This document shows, in pieces, positions 35,010 through 44,347 of a stretch of DNA of 46,573 bases. Below the pieces are notes generated by a model, which saw nothing but the letters and a program-made list of their open reading frames with translations, was not told the origin of the DNA and did not search any database. The stretch is from the NCBI GenBank assembly GCA_029560585.1, contig JAKQKQ010000099.1, positions 1 through 46,573 of the forward strand, written 5' to 3'. Both the position numbers and the translations under genes were made by a program. This DNA is from Verrucomicrobiota bacterium. GTDB taxonomy: Bacteria > Verrucomicrobiota > Verrucomicrobiia > JADLBR01. Position 1 is the stretch's first letter. The number at the start of each line of letters is the position of its first letter.

Positions 35010-36988
35010 GCACGGATCTCGAAGATCGCCGCGCGGTCGGAGCCGTTGGTGGCTTGGACACGGATGCGGAGGCGGTCGGCCTCGGCGGGCTGGAAGCAGT
35101 GGCGCCGGAGACGATGGAAGTTGCCCTCGACCTTCTCGCTCGCAACGACCTGTTCGCCCCTGATCAATTCCACGGTGTAGTCGCGGATCGTCTCCGGCTG
35201 GGGCCCACGGATCATCTTGGCGGTTTTCGCCGCGCTGGCCGTGAGCGTGAGTTCGCGCTCAAAGCCAGTATCGAAGGTGATCTGGACCCAGCCGATGCGC
35301 TGCGGTTTCTTCCATGCCAGCTCGATCCACGTGTCGCCGGTGAGCCTGGTGCCCCAACGATGTTTCCACTCGTCGGGCATATCGCGGACCTCGCCGGTGA
35401 GGACATTGGCGGCGGGGCCTAGCTCCGCGGCGGAGGCCCGGGCCTCCGCGGCGCGGGCGAGATCGGCGGGATCCTCGTTGCGGATGTTGCGGATCGACTG
35501 GTCGTCCAGCAGGAGCCGCTGCTGGAGAGCCACGACCCGTCCGGGGTCGGCGGAGAGCTCCTTCGGGAGGATATTGTCCTTGGCGCAGAGCGCGGCGGCG
35601 GTGCCGGCGGCCTGGCCCATGACCGCGCAGGTGGCCATGACGCGCGTCGAGGTGAAGGCCACGTGGCTCGCGCTGATGTTGCGGCCCGCCATGAGCAGGT
35701 TCGCCACATTCTTCGAATACAGGCTTCGGAACGGAATATTGTAGACCTCCTGCACAGGGCTCGGCGTGAAGGGTCTGATGTCCTTGCCGTAGAATCCTTC
35801 GGGGGGGTGCTCGTCCATGGCCCAACCGCCGATCGCCACGCCGTCCGTGAATTGTTTCCACGCGCCCTCGATCTCGGGCTGAACAAAAACATGCGGGCCC
35901 AGGAGCCTTCGGCTCTCGCGCTTGCCTGGCACCATGCCCACGAACTCGAGGGCCCAGTTCGCCGCATCGGGCCGCGCCCCGCTATTCTTGATGTAATCCC
36001 ATACGCCGAGGACGATCGACAGCAATTCGAACCTCAGCCTCTCGTTGTCCTTGATCGTGTTGCCCATGCCCCCCAGCTCGATCCACCAGTACCCGTAATC
36101 GAGTTCGGTGGGCTTGCGAAAGACGAGGTCCGTTTCGGAGATCTTCTTCGCCCATGACGGCGGGGTGAATGGCATCGGTCGGTCGTGTTGCCGGGCTGTG
36201 AAAAGGATGCTGGAGCCCTGCGTGCGCGAGTCGCCGACATCCGGCGCCAGTTCCTCGGCAGAGTCCAGTTTTCCCTCGCGGCCCCAGTGGAACTCCGCGC
36301 CCGCCTCGAAACCCAGTCGGCTGTCCCCGGTGCAATCGGCGTAGAGCGGTGCCCTGACCCGGTACAGCGTCTCGGTCTTGTCGCAACGCGCCCATGCGGT
36401 CCCGATGCGCCCGTCTTTCACTTCGGCCCGGAACACGGCGGTGTCCAGAAGCAGCGTGATGTTTCTCTCGCACACGATCTTGTCGTAGAGCATGAGATCC
36501 CACAGCTCGTAGGCGCGGTGCGGATTGCGCGCCGCATCCTCAAGCCGCAGCTCCTCTATGATTCCGCCCTCGCGCCAACCCTTGCGGCTGCCGTGTTTGT
36601 CGGCGCCGACGATATGCATGCGGACCTCGCTGCTGGCGTTGCCGCCCAGTCGCGACCGGTCCTGCACGAGGACGACCCTCGCGCCGTTCCGCGCGGCGGC
36701 CAGCGCCGCGCATACCCCGGCCATGCCTCCTCCCGCGACCATCAGTTCGCAATCCAGGTCCACCACCGACATCCCCGGCTCCGCCGCGTATAGCTCCGAG
36801 GGCTTCGGCTTTGGCTCGATTGCGGCCAGCGCCGCCTTGATCGCCTCGTGCGATGTCGGTCCATGCGCGCCCTCCGCCGCGCGGGCCGCCGGAGCCCGAA
36901 CGATCAGGCTGTAGCCCGCGAATGCGGCGGCCGACCCCAAAAACCCGCGGCGCGAGAGCGCCGAACCGGCATCCTTCTTGCGTTGCAT
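34985..36988 (-). CDS. Tat-exported FAD-dependent oxidoreductase (PF12831 type)
   Basis: A twin-arginine signal, SRRGFLGSAAAFAGYSLIVRA, precedes the FAD-binding Rossmann motif CELMVAGGGMAGVCAALAAARNGARVVLVQDRSRLGGNASSEVRMHI. YADCTGDSRLGFEAGAEFHWGREG and ESRRLLGPHVFVQPEIEG are typical of the FAD_oxidored family, as is NLLMAGRNISASHVAFTSTRVMATCAVMGQAAGTAAALC. The C-terminal 150 residues (about 520-667) resemble a beta-sandwich, carbohydrate-binding-type module (TWIELAWKKPQRIGWVQITFDTG). ATG 36988 is preferred; a GTG at 37012 adds eight residues. Such proteins are abundant in PVC and related bacteria and are thought to act on secreted sugars or polymers. The substrate is unknown. Confidence 0.88.
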   Translation of the reverse strand: MQRKKDAGSALSRRGFLGSAAAFAGYSLIVRAPAARAAEGAHGPTSHEAIKAALAAIEPKPKPSELYAAEPGMSVVDLDCELMVAGGGMAGVCAALAAARNGARVVLVQDRSRLGGNASSEVRMHIVGADKHGSRKGWREGGIIEELRLEDAARNPHRAYELWDLMLYDKIVCERNITLLLDTAVFRAEVKDGRIGTAWARCDKTETLYRVRAPLYADCTGDSRLGFEAGAEFHWGREGKLDSAEELAPDVGDSRTQGSSILFTARQHDRPMPFTPPSWAKKISETDLVFRKPTELDYGYWWIELGGMGNTIKDNERLRFELLSIVLGVWDYIKNSGARPDAANWALEFVGMVPGKRESRRLLGPHVFVQPEIEGAWKQFTDGVAIGGWAMDEHPPEGFYGKDIRPFTPSPVQEVYNIPFRSLYSKNVANLLMAGRNISASHVAFTSTRVMATCAVMGQAAGTAAALCAKDNILPKELSADPGRVVALQQRLLLDDQSIRNIRNEDPADLARAAEARASAAELGPAANVLTGEVRDMPDEWKHRWGTRLTGDTWIELAWKKPQRIGWVQITFDTGFERELTLTASAAKTAKMIRGPQPETIRDYTVELIRGEQVVASEKVEGNFHRLRRHCFQPAEADRLRIRVQATNGSDRAAIFEIRAYRPVSRQ

Positions 36989-37144
36989 AGACTGGAAATC
37001 TGGACGATCCACGATGGCCCGGCAAGCGCGACCGCGGAACCAACCGCAGGCCGAGCCCCTGAGCGTCTGGCGCCCAATCGCCGCTGGCTATCGGCTGCTC
37101 CAGGTCGCTTGCGCGTGGATCTCTGCGGAAGTAGCCTGTCGCCC

Positions 37145-38275
37145 ATGCCCGATGGACCGTGGGCCGATTTGCCCAACACCGCCGGCGAACCGGAGCGAGA
37201 GAGGAAATCGCGCCAATACAACCTCATCGAGGGAATCGGCGTGATGATCATCATCCTCGTTTCCCTCTGGTGGATCGCCTACCCGTTCGGCGTCCTCATG
37301 GGGTGGCGTGCCGCCGACGCAGTCAGCCGATCAATCCTAGGTGGGCTGTTCCCCTTCGTGTTGCTCATCAGTCCTTGGTTGCACGGCGACACCGCGGCGT
37401 CTCGCGGGCTCGGAAGCCCGCGGTGGGTGTGGCGCGTGATGACCCTCGGACACGGCCGTCGGCGCCTGGGATTCGCGCTCCTGATCGGGGCACTCACGCT
37501 GCTCATGACCATCGCCCTGTACCGCAATGCGCCGGGGGCAGCGCGATTTCTCCTGGGCATCCCGCCGGAAATAGTGCTGGCCGCGCGGGAGAGCGACGGC
37601 GGACGGGCCCTCTCGTTCCTCGCTTGCCTGCTACTCGGCGCGCTCTGGACCACCTGCGTTTTTCGCTACGACAACTTCCTCTCCGCCCTGGCGGTCGCCG
37701 GGAAGATCCTCGCGGCCCTTCTCCCGGTGATCCTGATCCTCGCCCTCGCTTTCAACGGGACGGCCGCCTTCACCGGGCTGGACGTCCGCGCCCACGGCCG
37801 CGGCGCCCTCGGCTACGTCTTCTGGGGCGCCATCCAACAACTGCTGTTCTGCGGCTACTTTGGCACGCGGCTGCGAAAGGGGTTCGCCCCGGCGGATGAA
37901 CCCGGGACATTTCCATGGCGCAGGCTGCTCGTGGCCGTGCTCAATGGTCTGTTCTTCGGTCTCATCCACATCAATAGCTGGTCCCTCGTTGTGGCCACAT
38001 GGATCCTCGGGACCTTTCTCTCTTGGGCATTCATGGAGGACCGCGGTCGGAATCTTTTTGCGCTGGGCATCGTGCATGGCGTGCTCGGAAGCTGCACGAG
38101 CTGGCTGTTCAGCCGCACCCAAGAGCTGCACGTCCGCATGCGCGTCGGGCCGTGGTGGATGTCGCCCCCGCCCGATCCGGTCACACTGGCGGTGGCCAGC
38201 ATTATCATCGTAGGGCTCTGCGTCTTTGTCCTCGCGGTGTTGCGCGGTCGGCGGCGGGGCGAGGATCCCAGATGA
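37145..38275 (+). CDS. CPBP/Abi-type intramembrane protease homologue lacking the glutamate pair
   Basis: This 376-residue membrane protein has about eight hydrophobic helices. The C-terminal region matches the CPBP (CAAX protease/bacteriocin-processing) family: motif 2 NGLFFGLIHI (F-x3-H) and motif 3 ALGIVHGVLGS (His). Motif 1, normally EExxxR, reads IQQLLFCGYFGTRL: both Glu become Gln and the Arg becomes Cys. Since those Glu residues are the proposed catalytic residues, the protein may be an inactive pseudoprotease or a subfamily with another activity. The ATG at 37145 starts a short soluble N-terminus (PDGPWADLPNTAGEPERERKSRQYN); the longer frame upstream is antisense to the oxidoreductase. 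It diverges from that gene and converges on the TolC gene. Confidence 0.8.
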   Translation: MPDGPWADLPNTAGEPERERKSRQYNLIEGIGVMIIILVSLWWIAYPFGVLMGWRAADAVSRSILGGLFPFVLLISPWLHGDTAASRGLGSPRWVWRVMTLGHGRRRLGFALLIGALTLLMTIALYRNAPGAARFLLGIPPEIVLAARESDGGRALSFLACLLLGALWTTCVFRYDNFLSALAVAGKILAALLPVILILALAFNGTAAFTGLDVRAHGRGALGYVFWGAIQQLLFCGYFGTRLRKGFAPADEPGTFPWRRLLVAVLNGLFFGLIHINSWSLVVATWILGTFLSWAFMEDRGRNLFALGIVHGVLGSCTSWLFSRTQELHVRMRVGPWWMSPPPDPVTLAVASIIIVGLCVFVLAVLRGRRRGEDPR

Positions 38276-38297
38276 CCCTCCGCCGAATCTGCCCGGG

Positions 38298-39656
38298 CTA
38301 CTTCCCCATCGCCCAGCGCAGGGCGTACTGCGCCTTGTTCAATTCGGCGACGGTATTGGCGTAGTCGAGGCGAGCGCGGTCCAAGTCCTGGTGCGATTGG
38401 ATATGCTCCATCACGGCACCGACCCCAAACTCGCGGCGCTCATCGGTGAGGCGGAAGGTCTCTCGCGAGGCCTCGAGGGCCTTTCGCGCGATGAGAACTT
38501 GGTCGCGGAGGGAGAGGGCGCGCTCCCGGGCCTCCACCACCTGTCGACGCACTTCGTCGCGGGCCCTCTCCAATTCAAATTCGCCCATGTCGGCGCGCGC
38601 GCGGGCGGTGCCGATCCGGCCGGCGTCGAACAGTCCCCCCGGGCCGATGCGCCAGCCGAGGTTCACCGAATACTCGCGATTCTCCTCGGCCTCCTTGGGC
38701 CCGGGATCGCCCGTGCCGCCACCGAGTCCACCGTAGTACGCCTGCGCGCCGATCGATGGAAACACAGGCCCATAGACCGCGCCATCCTTGGCCTTCTCGG
38801 CCGCGTCGCGGCGGAACCCCGCGGCGCGCAACTCGGGCCGCGCCTCGAGCGCCGCGGCCACGAGCGCCTGCACCGGCGCACCCACGTCGTCGATCGAGAG
38901 CGGCGCCAGATCCGTGTCGCGCGGCAAGAGTTCCACGGCTGGATCCAGCCGCAGGACACGAGAGAGTTTCGCGGAGGCCGTCCTCTGCCGCTCCTGCGCC
39001 TGGCGCAGGGCCATGGCATCGCGCTCGGCCTGGGCCTCCGCGCGGTACGTGTCGCCCTTGAACGCGATCCCCTCGTCGCACGCATGGCCCACCTGCGCCG
39101 CGAAATCGCGCGCGATGCGCACGGTCTCCTGGCCGATGCCAACGGCGGCGCGCGCGCGGGCCAGCTCGAAATAGCCCGTCGCCGCCTCGAGCACACGGTC
39201 GCGGCGTTCCGCATCAAGCGCCTCATTGGCGGCGGCGGCTAGGCGATGCGCCGCAAGGGACGCGAAAATCGATTCGCCCAATTCGAGTTGGGCGTTCAGC
39301 GCCGCGCCCGCGACGTACGTGTTCTTGTTCGTCTCGAAGACGTTGCCATCCACCCGCTGGAGGTTGCCCTCGTGACGGCGGAAACCGGCCGACGCCCCGA
39401 TCCACGGGAAGAACCCGAGCTGGGCCTCGAGATGCCGGGCGCGCGCCTCGTAGACCTTGGCCTGCGCGATCTGGACATCGACGTTCTGCGCCCCGGCCAG
39501 TCGAAGCGCCGTGGGCAGATCGATCGGCAGCGGGCCCGGAGCGGACGCCGCTGGCCCGGAGTCGGCGTGGGCGGATAATCCCGCCATGAGGACCAATAGA
39601 CCCAGCGTCAAACCGCACAGCGCCAAGGTGGGTCGATGAATCACCGATCCCGACAC
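38298..39656 (-). CDS. TolC-family outer-membrane efflux protein
   Basis: After a signal peptide (RPTLALCGLTLGLLVLMAGLSAHADSG) come two outer-membrane efflux repeats rich in heptad-like coiled coil: LPTALRLAGAQNVDVQIAQAKVYEARARHLEAQLGFFPWIGASAGFRR and a second one from about residue 220 on (ARPELRAAGFRRDAAEKAKDGAVYGPVFPSIGAQAYYGG). This is the alternating helix/strand plan of TolC-like trimeric channels. It is the last gene of the RND-MFP-TolC set. The frame is open back to 39845, but 39664-39813 is repeat family 2 sequence. I therefore place the start at GTG 39656 (GTG 39644 or ATG 39830 are possible), and the exact start is uncertain. Confidence 0.85.
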   Translation of the reverse strand: MSGSVIHRPTLALCGLTLGLLVLMAGLSAHADSGPAASAPGPLPIDLPTALRLAGAQNVDVQIAQAKVYEARARHLEAQLGFFPWIGASAGFRRHEGNLQRVDGNVFETNKNTYVAGAALNAQLELGESIFASLAAHRLAAAANEALDAERRDRVLEAATGYFELARARAAVGIGQETVRIARDFAAQVGHACDEGIAFKGDTYRAEAQAERDAMALRQAQERQRTASAKLSRVLRLDPAVELLPRDTDLAPLSIDDVGAPVQALVAAALEARPELRAAGFRRDAAEKAKDGAVYGPVFPSIGAQAYYGGLGGGTGDPGPKEAEENREYSVNLGWRIGPGGLFDAGRIGTARARADMGEFELERARDEVRRQVVEARERALSLRDQVLIARKALEASRETFRLTDERREFGVGAVMEHIQSHQDLDRARLDYANTVAELNKAQYALRWAMGK

Positions 39657-39663
39657 TGCTTGG

Positions 39664-39813
39664 TTTTGGACTGCGGTGGCAGAGCGGAGCGACGACACCG
39701 CTTTTCCGTCCGGCGAAGCCGGGACCGGCAAGCCCGGTCCTTCGCCAACGCACTGCACGGCTCCAAAGCGGCGTCGCCACCCCTGCCGGAGTTCTGCCGC
39801 CGCAGTCCAAGAA
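39664..39813 (+). repeat. Dispersed repeat family 2, copy 2 (inside the efflux operon)
   Basis: The outer arms begin TTTTGGACTGCGGTGGCAGA (39664) and end with the near-complement ...CTGCCGCCGCAGTCCAAGAA (39813). Inside are GACACCGCTTTTCC and the pairing AAAGCGGCGTCGCC, as in copy 1. The element lies between the membrane-fusion gene stop (39842) and the TolC start. It leaves the TolC frame open throughout, so some of it may be translated. Confidence 0.82.
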
Positions 39814-39841
39814 CCCCACCAGCGCCGCATCGATCCCCCGC

Positions 39842-40969
39842 TCACGGCCCCTTCGCCTCCCTCGCGCGCACCTCTTGCCCGTCCGCGAGCGCCGTGCCGG
39901 TCGGCACCAGCACCGCCTCGCCGTCCGCAACACCATCCGTTATCTCCGCCATCGCCCCGTCGTTAAAACCCACTTTCACGGCGCTCTTCTTGGCTTTGCC
40001 TTCAACCAGTTTGAACACGGAGGCGCCCCCTTTCTCCATGACCAGGGCGCTGACGGGCAAGCATATCACGCCGTCGTGTTTTTCCACCCCCAAGCGGATT
40101 GTCGCGTACATGCCCGGTCGCAGCTCTCGGCCTGGGTTCGGCACATCGGCCTCGACGAGCATCGACTGGGTTGCCCCATCCAACGCATAGGCGAGCCGTG
40201 ACACCGTGCCCGCGAACGTCTTTCCCGGTAGCGCGTTGGCGGTCATCTTGACGGGTTGCCCCACCCTCACCAGAGAGGCCTCGATCTCCGGCACCGGCAC
40301 CTGCGCGCGGACGGTATCAAAATCCATGATGGTCAGCACCTCCGCATTTTGTGCGGCGCTCCCGGATGTCGCCGCGGGAATGAAGGCGCCAGGATCCACG
40401 AAGCGCGCGGTGACCACCCCATCAAACGGCGCGACCAATTTCGCGTAGGCCAGGAGTGTCTCGGTGCGCTCCAGCCCGGCCCTCGCCATCTCGAGTCGGC
40501 CAAGCGCCTCATCGACCGCCTGCGGCATCACGAGATCTGGCGATTTCTTGCTCGCGCCCTCGACGCGCCTGAATTCCGCTTCCGCGACCCTCACCTCGGC
40601 CCGATAGCGCGACAGGTCGGCCACCAACTCCGGCACCTCGATCTCGCCAAGCACCTGGCCAGATTTCACCCCATCGCCCTTGTCCACAGCCAGCGACCTC
40701 AGGTAGCCGGCCACTTTCGCGTACAGCGTCGCCTGCTGGTTGGCCCGGATGCTTCCCGGCAACGTCACAAACCGAAAGACCTCACCCCGGGTGGCCTTGA
40801 CCACATTCACCTCCGGTGCGGGCTTGGCATCGGCCGCCACCCCCAAGTTGCACGCCCAGCCCAGCACGATCACGGCGGAGAATCTCTCGCGCAAAGCCGC
40901 CAAGAACGCCAAGGATGCCTTTGCGCCTTGGCGTCTTTGCGTGAGATACGGATTCTTCGAATCAGCCAT
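39842..40969 (-). CDS. RND efflux membrane-fusion (periplasmic adaptor) protein
   Basis: The 375-residue protein links the inner-membrane pump to the TolC-like channel. Blocks in order: VNVVKATRGEVFRFVTLPGSIRANQQATLYAKVAGYLRSLAVDKGDGVKSGQVLGEIEVPEL (barrel-sandwich/lipoyl half), a helical hairpin with SRYRAEVRVAEAEFRRV, and LVAPFDGVVTARFVDPGAFI (second lipoyl half). The beta-barrel (VRAQVPVPEIEASLVRVGQPV) and membrane-proximal domain (GVICLPVSALVMEKGG) follow. A strong GGAGGA lies 8 bases before ATG 40969, fixing the start. Consequently residues 5-33 are encoded by repeat family 3 (40884-40945), which supplies the signal-peptide region ASLAFLAALRERFSAVIVLGWA. It is cotranscribed with the pump gene, whose stop lies 43 bases upstream. 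Confidence 0.9.
   Translation of the reverse strand: MADSKNPYLTQRRQGAKASLAFLAALRERFSAVIVLGWACNLGVAADAKPAPEVNVVKATRGEVFRFVTLPGSIRANQQATLYAKVAGYLRSLAVDKGDGVKSGQVLGEIEVPELVADLSRYRAEVRVAEAEFRRVEGASKKSPDLVMPQAVDEALGRLEMARAGLERTETLLAYAKLVAPFDGVVTARFVDPGAFIPAATSGSAAQNAEVLTIMDFDTVRAQVPVPEIEASLVRVGQPVKMTANALPGKTFAGTVSRLAYALDGATQSMLVEADVPNPGRELRPGMYATIRLGVEKHDGVICLPVSALVMEKGGASVFKLVEGKAKKSAVKVGFNDGAMAEITDGVADGEAVLVPTGTALADGQEVRAREAKGP
40884..40945 (+). repeat. Repeat family 3: imperfect palindrome inside the membrane-fusion gene
   Basis: TCTCGCGCAAAGCCGCCAAG... at the left and ...CTTGGCGTCTTTGCGTGAGA at the right form an imperfect inverted repeat of about 62 bases. On the minus strand it encodes YLTQRRQGAKASLAFLAALRER. 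I recognise this peptide pattern (RKDAKAQR...LGALAALRE-like) from dispersed genomic repeats of several phyla; only one copy lies in this window. It overlaps the signal peptide of the adaptor protein. Confidence 0.65.
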
Positions 40970-41012
40970 CTGCCTATTCCTCCGATTTGTCCCGTGCATC
41001 CTGACCCTCCCT

Positions 41013-44000
41013 TCAATCGTGACCCACCGGAGAGACAAAATGCCCGCTGAGCGGGTCGTCCGGATCCAGCGAACTCGACTGGTTGCCGGTCTTCCGGCGG
41101 ACGAGCACGAACACGACCGGAAGCACGAAAAGTGTCGCCACCGTGCCTAGCGCGAGGCCACCGACCACGGAACGGCCGAGCGGGGCCGTTTGCTCGCCCC
41201 CCTCGCCCATGCCCAGCGCGAGCGGCATCATTCCCGCGATCATCGCGCAACTCGTCATCAGGATCGGGCGCAGGCGACTCCTCGCACCAGAGACGGCCGC
41301 CTCAATTGCGTCGGCGCCGCCCACGTGCGCGCGCTCCGCGAAGGTCACCAGGAGGATCGCGTTGGCGACGGCGACACCGACCGCCATGATCGCCCCCATC
41401 GCGGACTGGATGTTCACCGTCGTGCCAGTCACCCACAGCGCGACCACGACCCCGGTCAACACGGCCGGCACCGTCGATACGACCGCGAAGGACAGCCGCA
41501 GCGACTCGAAGTTGGCCGCCAGCATCAGGAAGATGACCACGACCGCGATCATCAGGCCGGCGCCGAACCCATCCATCAGTTGCTGGAAGGGAACGACCTG
41601 GCCGCGCAGGTCCAGCTTCGTTTTGGCGTCCGGAGGTGGCCCGGCCTCGGCGATCGTCCTCCGGATCGCCCGGATCGCGGAGCCGAGGTCGGTGCCGTGT
41701 ATGTTGGCGGTGATGCTGACGACGCGCGCCAGATTGTAGCGCTCGTACGTGCCCACCGCGGTGCCCTCCTTGATATCGGCAACGTTGCGCAGGAGCATGG
41801 TCCTGCCCCCCTCGGCCGAGACCGGGATGTTCCGCAGGTCCTCGATGGTCTGCGTGCGCTCCTCGGGTATCTGGACCTGAAGGTTGTAGCTGATGCCGGA
41901 GCTGGGATCGGCCCAGAAGTTCGGCACCGTGAACCGGCTCGAGGTCGTCGCCGCGACCAGCGAGCGCGTCACATCCGAGACCTTCACGCCGAGCAGGCCC
42001 GCGCGCTCGCGGTCGACGTTCACGTTGACGGTTGGAAAATCCAGTGTCTGCGCGATCTGCACGTCCCGCAGGAACGGGATCTCTTGCAGGCGCCCCAGGA
42101 TCCGCTCGGCATATTCTTTGTTTATCGCAATGTTCGGGCCGCTGACGGCCACCTCGATGGGCGTGGGCGAGCCGAAGCTCATCACGCGCGCCACGATATC
42201 CTGTGGCTCGAACGATAGCCGCACGTCCGGCAGCTCGCCCGCGAACACCCGGCGCAGGCGTTCTTTGAAATCCTCGATCCGCCTGCCGGCGTCGCCGTTG
42301 AGCTGCACGGCGAGCCAGCCTTCCTCCGGGCCACCATTCCAGAGGTGCACGAGGTTCACCGGAAAACTGGCGTTGTGGACGCCCACCATGCCGATGCTCA
42401 CGGCGACCCGGTCTTCGCCGCCGGCCTCCCGCGCGATGGTGGCGAGGATCTCCCGCGCGATCTGCTCGGTGCGCGCAACTTGCGTGCCGCTTGGCGCGCG
42501 AAACCGAAGCGCGAATTGTCCACTGTCCGACTTGGGAAAGATCTCCGTGCCAAGGCGGCCACCAATGAGCCATACTGTCGAGCCGGCCACGACGACATAG
42601 GCCACCACCACCAGCCACCGCGCCGCGACCACCCCGCGAAGGAAGCCGGCGTACGTCCTCTGCAATCGGCCGATGAATGTGGCATCGTGCACCTCGCCCG
42701 AGTGGCCGCGCAGGAACCAGATCGAGAGAATCGGCACGAGGCTGCTGGAGAGGATGAACGAGGCGGCCATCGAGAAACCGACTGCCAGGGCGAGCGGCAC
42801 GAATAACGCCCTTGCCGCGCCCACCATGAAGAACGCCGGGATGAACACCGCCAGGATGCACAGCATCGCCAGCAGCCGCGGGAGCGTCGTCTCGCGCGTC
42901 CCATCCAGAGCCGCGCGCGCCAGGGAACTGCCGCGCGCGATGTTAGCGTGGATGTTCTCCACCGCCACCGTCGCCTCGTCCACCAGGATGCCGACCGCCA
43001 GCGCCATGCCGCCGAGGGTCATCAGGTTGATGTTCTGTCCCGAGACCCAGAGCGCAAAGGACGCGGCCAGCAGCGAGAGCGGTATGTTGATGACCACGAT
43101 GAACGCGCTGCGCCAGTCGCGCAGGAACAGCAGCACCATCAGGCCCGTGAGGATCGCGCCGAATCCCCCCTCCCTGAGCAGGTCGCCGATGGACCGCTTC
43201 ACCACGGGCGACTGATCAAACTCGTAGCTGACCCTGATTCCCTCGGGCAGGAGCTTCTGGAACTCGGGGATGTTCCTCTTGACCAGGTTCACCACCTCCA
43301 AGGTCGAGGCGTCGCCGCGCTTGGTCACCGGCAGGTACACCGTGCGGCGGCCATTCGCCAGCGCGTAGCCCGTCGTGATGTCGGCGGAATCCTCCACCGT
43401 CGCCACGTCGCGCAAGAAAACCGCGCCCGTCGCGGTCCGCTTGAGCGCCACACCCTCGAGGTCCTTGATGTTCGAGACGATCGCGTTGACCGGCACGATC
43501 GGATACTTGCCATCCAGATTCATGTTGCCCGAGGGGCTGATGACATTCCCCTCCGCGAGCGCCCTCACGATGTCATCGGGCGATAGCCCGCACGCGCGCA
43601 TCCGATCGGGGTTGACGTTCACGATGATCCCGCGCGAGCTGCCCCCGAACGGCGGCGGCGCCGATACGCCCGGCAGCGTCGCAAAGGCCGGACGCACGCG
43701 ATTGAGCGCCTGGTCCTGCATCTGGTTCAGCGTGATGCCCGGGTCGTCGGTCGAAAAGACCAGGTACCCGACGGCCACGCTGCCCGCATCGAAGCGCATG
43801 ATGAACGGCGGGACCGTCCCCGGCGGCATGAACGCGCGGGCCCTGTTCACGTACGCCACGGTCTCCGACATCGCCTGCGACATGTCCGCGCCGGGGTGGA
43901 ACTGGAGCTTCATGATCGAGGCCCCCTGAATCGACTTCGATTCCACGTGCTCGATGCCGCTGATGTAGAGAAAGTGATACTCGTAGCGGTAGGTCAGGTA

Positions 44001-44183
44001 CCCTTCCATCTGCAGCGGGTCCATGCCACCGTACGGCTGCGCGACGTAGATGGTCGGAATCCCAAGAGGCGGGAAAATGTCCCGCGTCATCCGCCCCAGC
44101 GCCACCCATGCACCCAGCGCCACCGCGATCACCAGCACGATCACCGTCATCGGACGCCGCAGGCTGAGCTGAACGAGGGTCAT
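41013..44183 (-). CDS. RND-superfamily efflux transporter permease (AcrB/HAE-like)
   Basis: This 1056-residue inner-membrane pump has twelve predicted helices in the RND plan: TM1 RRPMTVIVLVIAVALGAWVAL, a large periplasmic loop, TM2-6 starting at FGAILTGLMVLLFLRDWRSAFIVVINIPLSLLAASFALW, and the mirrored second half with MIAVVVIFLMLAANFESLRLSFAVV. TM4 reads GMALAVGILVDEATVAVENIHANIARG. The usual Asp-Asp proton-relay pair is therefore Asp-Glu here, which keeps both acidic groups. It heads a minus-strand operon with the adaptor and TolC genes. Drug, metal or lipid substrates cannot be told apart from sequence alone; the HAE-type spacing is more likely than the heavy-metal type. Confidence 0.93.
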   Translation of the reverse strand: MTLVQLSLRRPMTVIVLVIAVALGAWVALGRMTRDIFPPLGIPTIYVAQPYGGMDPLQMEGYLTYRYEYHFLYISGIEHVESKSIQGASIMKLQFHPGADMSQAMSETVAYVNRARAFMPPGTVPPFIMRFDAGSVAVGYLVFSTDDPGITLNQMQDQALNRVRPAFATLPGVSAPPPFGGSSRGIIVNVNPDRMRACGLSPDDIVRALAEGNVISPSGNMNLDGKYPIVPVNAIVSNIKDLEGVALKRTATGAVFLRDVATVEDSADITTGYALANGRRTVYLPVTKRGDASTLEVVNLVKRNIPEFQKLLPEGIRVSYEFDQSPVVKRSIGDLLREGGFGAILTGLMVLLFLRDWRSAFIVVINIPLSLLAASFALWVSGQNINLMTLGGMALAVGILVDEATVAVENIHANIARGSSLARAALDGTRETTLPRLLAMLCILAVFIPAFFMVGAARALFVPLALAVGFSMAASFILSSSLVPILSIWFLRGHSGEVHDATFIGRLQRTYAGFLRGVVAARWLVVVAYVVVAGSTVWLIGGRLGTEIFPKSDSGQFALRFRAPSGTQVARTEQIAREILATIAREAGGEDRVAVSIGMVGVHNASFPVNLVHLWNGGPEEGWLAVQLNGDAGRRIEDFKERLRRVFAGELPDVRLSFEPQDIVARVMSFGSPTPIEVAVSGPNIAINKEYAERILGRLQEIPFLRDVQIAQTLDFPTVNVNVDRERAGLLGVKVSDVTRSLVAATTSSRFTVPNFWADPSSGISYNLQVQIPEERTQTIEDLRNIPVSAEGGRTMLLRNVADIKEGTAVGTYERYNLARVVSITANIHGTDLGSAIRAIRRTIAEAGPPPDAKTKLDLRGQVVPFQQLMDGFGAGLMIAVVVIFLMLAANFESLRLSFAVVSTVPAVLTGVVVALWVTGTTVNIQSAMGAIMAVGVAVANAILLVTFAERAHVGGADAIEAAVSGARSRLRPILMTSCAMIAGMMPLALGMGEGGEQTAPLGRSVVGGLALGTVATLFVLPVVFVLVRRKTGNQSSSLDPDDPLSGHFVSPVGHD

Positions 44184-44347
44184 GATGAAGCCCTGCCTAT
44201 TAGATGAAGCGATTCATTTGTCAAACGACGCTTATCCCCACGCAAGCGTGCTCCGCGGCTCGAATCCAAGAGCTATCTCACCCGCTCTGGTTCGCGCCCC
44301 ATAAGCTGTCCCCCATCCCCAGACACCGGACCACGCCCCGCGTCTTT

